Shown: positions 61,964-64,000 of the stretch, piece after piece
How the letters are laid out: every line of letters starts with the position of its first letter
How positions within the stretch are numbered: position 1 is the stretch's first letter
Assembly: GCF_014269035.2 (NCBI RefSeq)
Contig: NZ_JABWRP020000008.1
Location: 62,001-126,000 of the forward strand
Length of the DNA stretch: 64,000 bases
Source: Pseudomonas vlassakiae
GTDB taxonomy: Bacteria > Pseudomonadota > Gammaproteobacteria > Pseudomonadales > Pseudomonadaceae
Direction of reading: 5' to 3'
Program-made: the position numbers and the translations under genes
Notes under the pieces: model-generated
The model's database searches: none
The model's input: only the letters and a program-made list of their open reading frames with translations
What the model was told of the DNA's origin: nothing

Positions 61964-62626
61964 CTACTCGGCAATCATCAGCAATGACTGCGGCAGCGGG
62001 CTCTGCGGGTGCTGCGGCTCCTGCAGGCTCTGCAACCGGAACCCGGCCATGTCCAGGGCATTCAGCCAGCTGGCCAAGGTCCGGAAGTACCACGGCATCG
62101 GCTGCCAGTCTCCGGCAAACCCGGTAAACGGCTCTTCGCGCCAGCCGTCCTGATAGTTCCCGCCGGCCACGCTCCAGGGGTGCAAGGTCTGGATAACCAG
62201 CACGCCACCGGGCGCCAGCCGTGCCTTCATCGCCGCCAGCAAGGGGATGATGTCTTGTTGCAACAAGGCGAAATTGGCACAGATCAGCGTGTAGCCGTGG
62301 CCGATATCCACTTCACCTGCGGCGAGCTGCGCATAGCTGGCCTGGTGCACGGGCGTCGAGCCTGCGGCCCGCGCCGCCTCGACCAAGCCGACGTCGCCAT
62401 CTACGCCAGTCACTTCGATGCCGCGATCAGCCAGCGCCCGCAGCAACCAGCCTTCGCCGCAACCCAGGTCCAGCACCCGCTCAGGCTGACGACCGAGGGT
62501 CGCCAGCAAAATTGCTGAGTCGGTGACCTGCCGGCGGCTTTCGATGGCGCCGCCACGCACCGCCTCTATCCACGCCTGGGCGTTGTGCTGCCAGCTGTGC
62601 AGCAGGGCGTCTTCGGGGTTGGGCAT
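61964..62626 (-). CDS. Class I SAM-dependent methyltransferase
   Basis: 220 residues from ATG 62626. Motif I VLDLGCGEGWLLRALADRG and the following acidic residue (VTGVDGDVGLV) bind S-adenosylmethionine, with LAPGGVLVIQTLHPW as the post-motif. It belongs to the Methyltransf_11/25-like group; the acceptor is unknown. It lies 27 bp downstream of the PAP2 gene on the same strand, so likely one transcription unit. Confidence 0.9.
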   Translation of the reverse strand: MPNPEDALLHSWQHNAQAWIEAVRGGAIESRRQVTDSAILLATLGRQPERVLDLGCGEGWLLRALADRGIEVTGVDGDVGLVEAARAAGSTPVHQASYAQLAAGEVDIGHGYTLICANFALLQQDIIPLLAAMKARLAPGGVLVIQTLHPWSVAGGNYQDGWREEPFTGFAGDWQPMPWYFRTLASWLNALDMAGFRLQSLQEPQHPQSPLPQSLLMIAE

Positions 62627-62653
62627 GTCGCTGATCCTGAGCAGTGGCAATGC

Positions 62654-63475
62654 TCAAGCATAGGCGTTCACCGTCGCCTTGTCCGCGGGGAACCGAGCGG
62701 GCGCCTGGAGCGCCTCGCGCCCATAGAAGCCCAGGGCGGTGGCCCAGGTGGTCAGCCATACGAAGATGCCGGCCCAGAAGGTATGCGACATGTAGTGCCA
62801 GCCTTGCAGCACGCGGGTGGTGCCATAGACGAAGCCGATCAGCAGGATGGCCACCAGCAGCTTGCGCGCATGCTGCCAGCGGTAACGCAGCGCCACGAAG
62901 TACAGCGCCAGCAGGGTGAAGCCGCTGGACGCGTGGCCGCCCGGCCAGCAACGGCCTTCACCGGCCTTGCTGAACCAACTGAACTGCTCGTACCACTCCA
63001 CGCGCGCCTCTGGGCCACCGTAGAGGGTGGTTTCCACCGGGCAATACACACTGGTGTGGCTTTTCAGGTAGTGAATGACCGTGGTGCACAGGGCAAATGC
63101 CACCACCACGAACAGAAAGTCGCGGCGATGACGGTGGGTGAAACGCAGCACCGGGCTGATTCTGACGGCATTCAGGCCACGGGTGATCAGCGCGTCGGGG
63201 TGGTTGGCCAGGCGCGGCCAGATGAACGACAGCAGCGAACCGATGATCGCCGCCTCACCGGTCCAGTTCGGCAGCACGCGTGGCCATTTGTGGGTCACTT
63301 TTTCGAACAGCTGGTCATGCAGCAGCGGGAACTGCCCGCTGACGGGATCGAGCAACAGGTTGCTGATCCAGCGGTCGAGTTCGGTGAGATCGAACAGCAG
63401 GAACGTGATCACTGCCAGCAGCAGTGGCAATAGCAAATTGTTGACGTAGAACGCGGTGCGTGGAGAAACGGGCAT
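62654..63475 (-). CDS. PAP2-family membrane phosphatase
   Basis: 273 residues from ATG 63475, about six membrane segments. The three phosphatase motifs are degenerate but visible: LKSHTSVYCP (K-x6-P, arginine missing), PGGHASSGF (in place of PSGH) and TRVLQGWHYMSH (R-x5-H-xxx-H). This variant is shared by lipid A phosphatase-like proteins of Gram-negative bacteria. It starts 3 bp after the histidine phosphatase gene stop, so the two are one operon, probably acting on envelope lipids or lipopolysaccharide phosphates. Confidence 0.9.
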   Translation of the reverse strand: MPVSPRTAFYVNNLLLPLLLAVITFLLFDLTELDRWISNLLLDPVSGQFPLLHDQLFEKVTHKWPRVLPNWTGEAAIIGSLLSFIWPRLANHPDALITRGLNAVRISPVLRFTHRHRRDFLFVVVAFALCTTVIHYLKSHTSVYCPVETTLYGGPEARVEWYEQFSWFSKAGEGRCWPGGHASSGFTLLALYFVALRYRWQHARKLLVAILLIGFVYGTTRVLQGWHYMSHTFWAGIFVWLTTWATALGFYGREALQAPARFPADKATVNAYA

Positions 63476-63477
63476 GC

Positions 63478-64000
63478 TTACATCCCTGTGCTGCTGTTGA
63501 GTGTCTGCCATTGGTTGGCGTTGAGTTGCCCGAGCAAGTGGGCCTTGCCGTTGCTGTCTTTGCTGACGAACAGTGCACTGGCATAGCCGGCAACCCGTTC
63601 GCCGCCTGCGACGCGCAGCTGCCGCTCGAGGTGGTCGATGCAGCCGCTGTGGGTGATCAGCACCAGGTTGTGACCCTCGCGCTTGTGAGCCAGGGCAGCG
63701 TTGGCAAAGGTACTGTCACAGCGTGCCAGCCAGTCCTGGGTTTCGATGGCTTTGCCAAACACGGCTGATGCCGTCTGCTGGGTGCGCACCTCCGGGCTGC
63801 TGAGGATATCGGCGTCGGCCAGGCCCAGGTGGCGGATGCCCTCGCCAACGGCGCTCGCGGCCTGGTTGCCCTCCACGGTGATGCCGGCAGGGTCGCCAAG
63901 GCAGGCATGGTTGGAGCGGTCGCAGCGTTCGGCATGACGGATCAGGACAATCACCTGGCCGCTGTTCCAGGCGCTGTAGACGCCGTGCTCGCTCATCAGC
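63478..64000 (-). CDS. Histidine phosphatase family protein (5' end outside window)
   Basis: At least 172 residues; the frame is still open at the window edge, and relatives have an N-terminal membrane or signal segment, so the true start is probably beyond base 64000. Catalytic motif VIVLIRHAERCDRSNHAC supplies the phosphohistidine, LSSPEVRTQQTA an Arg pocket, and LITHSGCIDHLER the second His. Closest in style to the PmrG/Ais-type periplasmic phosphatases that act on lipopolysaccharide core phosphates. Adjacent to the PAP2 gene. Confidence 0.88.
   Translation of the reverse strand, partial: LMSEHGVYSAWNSGQVIVLIRHAERCDRSNHACLGDPAGITVEGNQAASAVGEGIRHLGLADADILSSPEVRTQQTASAVFGKAIETQDWLARCDSTFANAALAHKREGHNLVLITHSGCIDHLERQLRVAGGERVAGYASALFVSKDSNGKAHLLGQLNANQWQTLNSSTGM

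Overview
The window is high-GC chromosomal DNA that I assign to the Pseudomonas putida group. The reasons are a membrane glucose dehydrogenase next to an OprB-type porin, a short LOV protein almost identical to the P. putida PpSB2 type beside a class II LitR/PplR regulator, a bacterial FAN1 nuclease, and four REP elements of the Pseudomonas kind. I see no tRNA, rRNA, CRISPR array, prophage or intact insertion sequence. Both ends cut through genes: a response regulator at base 1 and a histidine phosphatase at base 64000.

Layout. 1-5100: two-component pair, cytochrome b561, SulP transporter and a decayed DUF2252 gene. 5286-6235: GNAT acetyltransferase and cupin. 6550-11060: a light-response module made of an operator, a four-gene operon ending in an iron-sulfur cryptochrome/photolyase, a LOV photoreceptor and a MerR-type LitR regulator. 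11152-13295: LysR regulator divergent from an MDR oxidoreductase. 13656-16420: an unrecognised 450-residue protein translationally coupled to a MocR-type regulator that has lost its PLP lysine, preceded by direct repeats. 16506-25564: DNA repair and sugar metabolism (FAN1, nuclease-helicase, pgm, pirin, UvrD-like helicase). 25565-31546: a very large LRR protein with a C-terminal NEL ubiquitin-ligase-like domain, divergent from an alpha/beta hydrolase without its nucleophile. 31784-35000: MHS transporter, VOC protein and small proteins.

35119-45187 is accessory catabolism. One operon has a split transketolase, an ACS-type MFS transporter and an SDR, with a divergent LysR gene. A second group has a LysR gene, a RidA-family protein without the usual arginine, a flavoprotein monooxygenase, a DUF1028 protein and an M20 deacylase. 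45270-49067 holds OprB and Gcd for periplasmic glucose oxidation. 49286-57444 holds LysR genes, transporters (DHA1 MFS, LysE, AEC), a CAP protein, a SleB-type hydrolase, SodC and a START protein. 57534-61925 holds an orphan ureidoglycine aminohydrolase, a flavin monooxygenase with a sulfonate-type binding protein, and a beta-propeller protein. 61964-64000 holds a methyltransferase, a PAP2 phosphatase and a histidine phosphatase.

How the parts work together: most regulators sit beside or divergent from their probable targets. The strongest functional reading is the light module, where the LOV protein is the likely light input to a B12-independent LitR repressor of the cryB operon. Functions of named families come from established knowledge. 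Substrates of the two catabolic clusters and the role of the MocR pair are inference.
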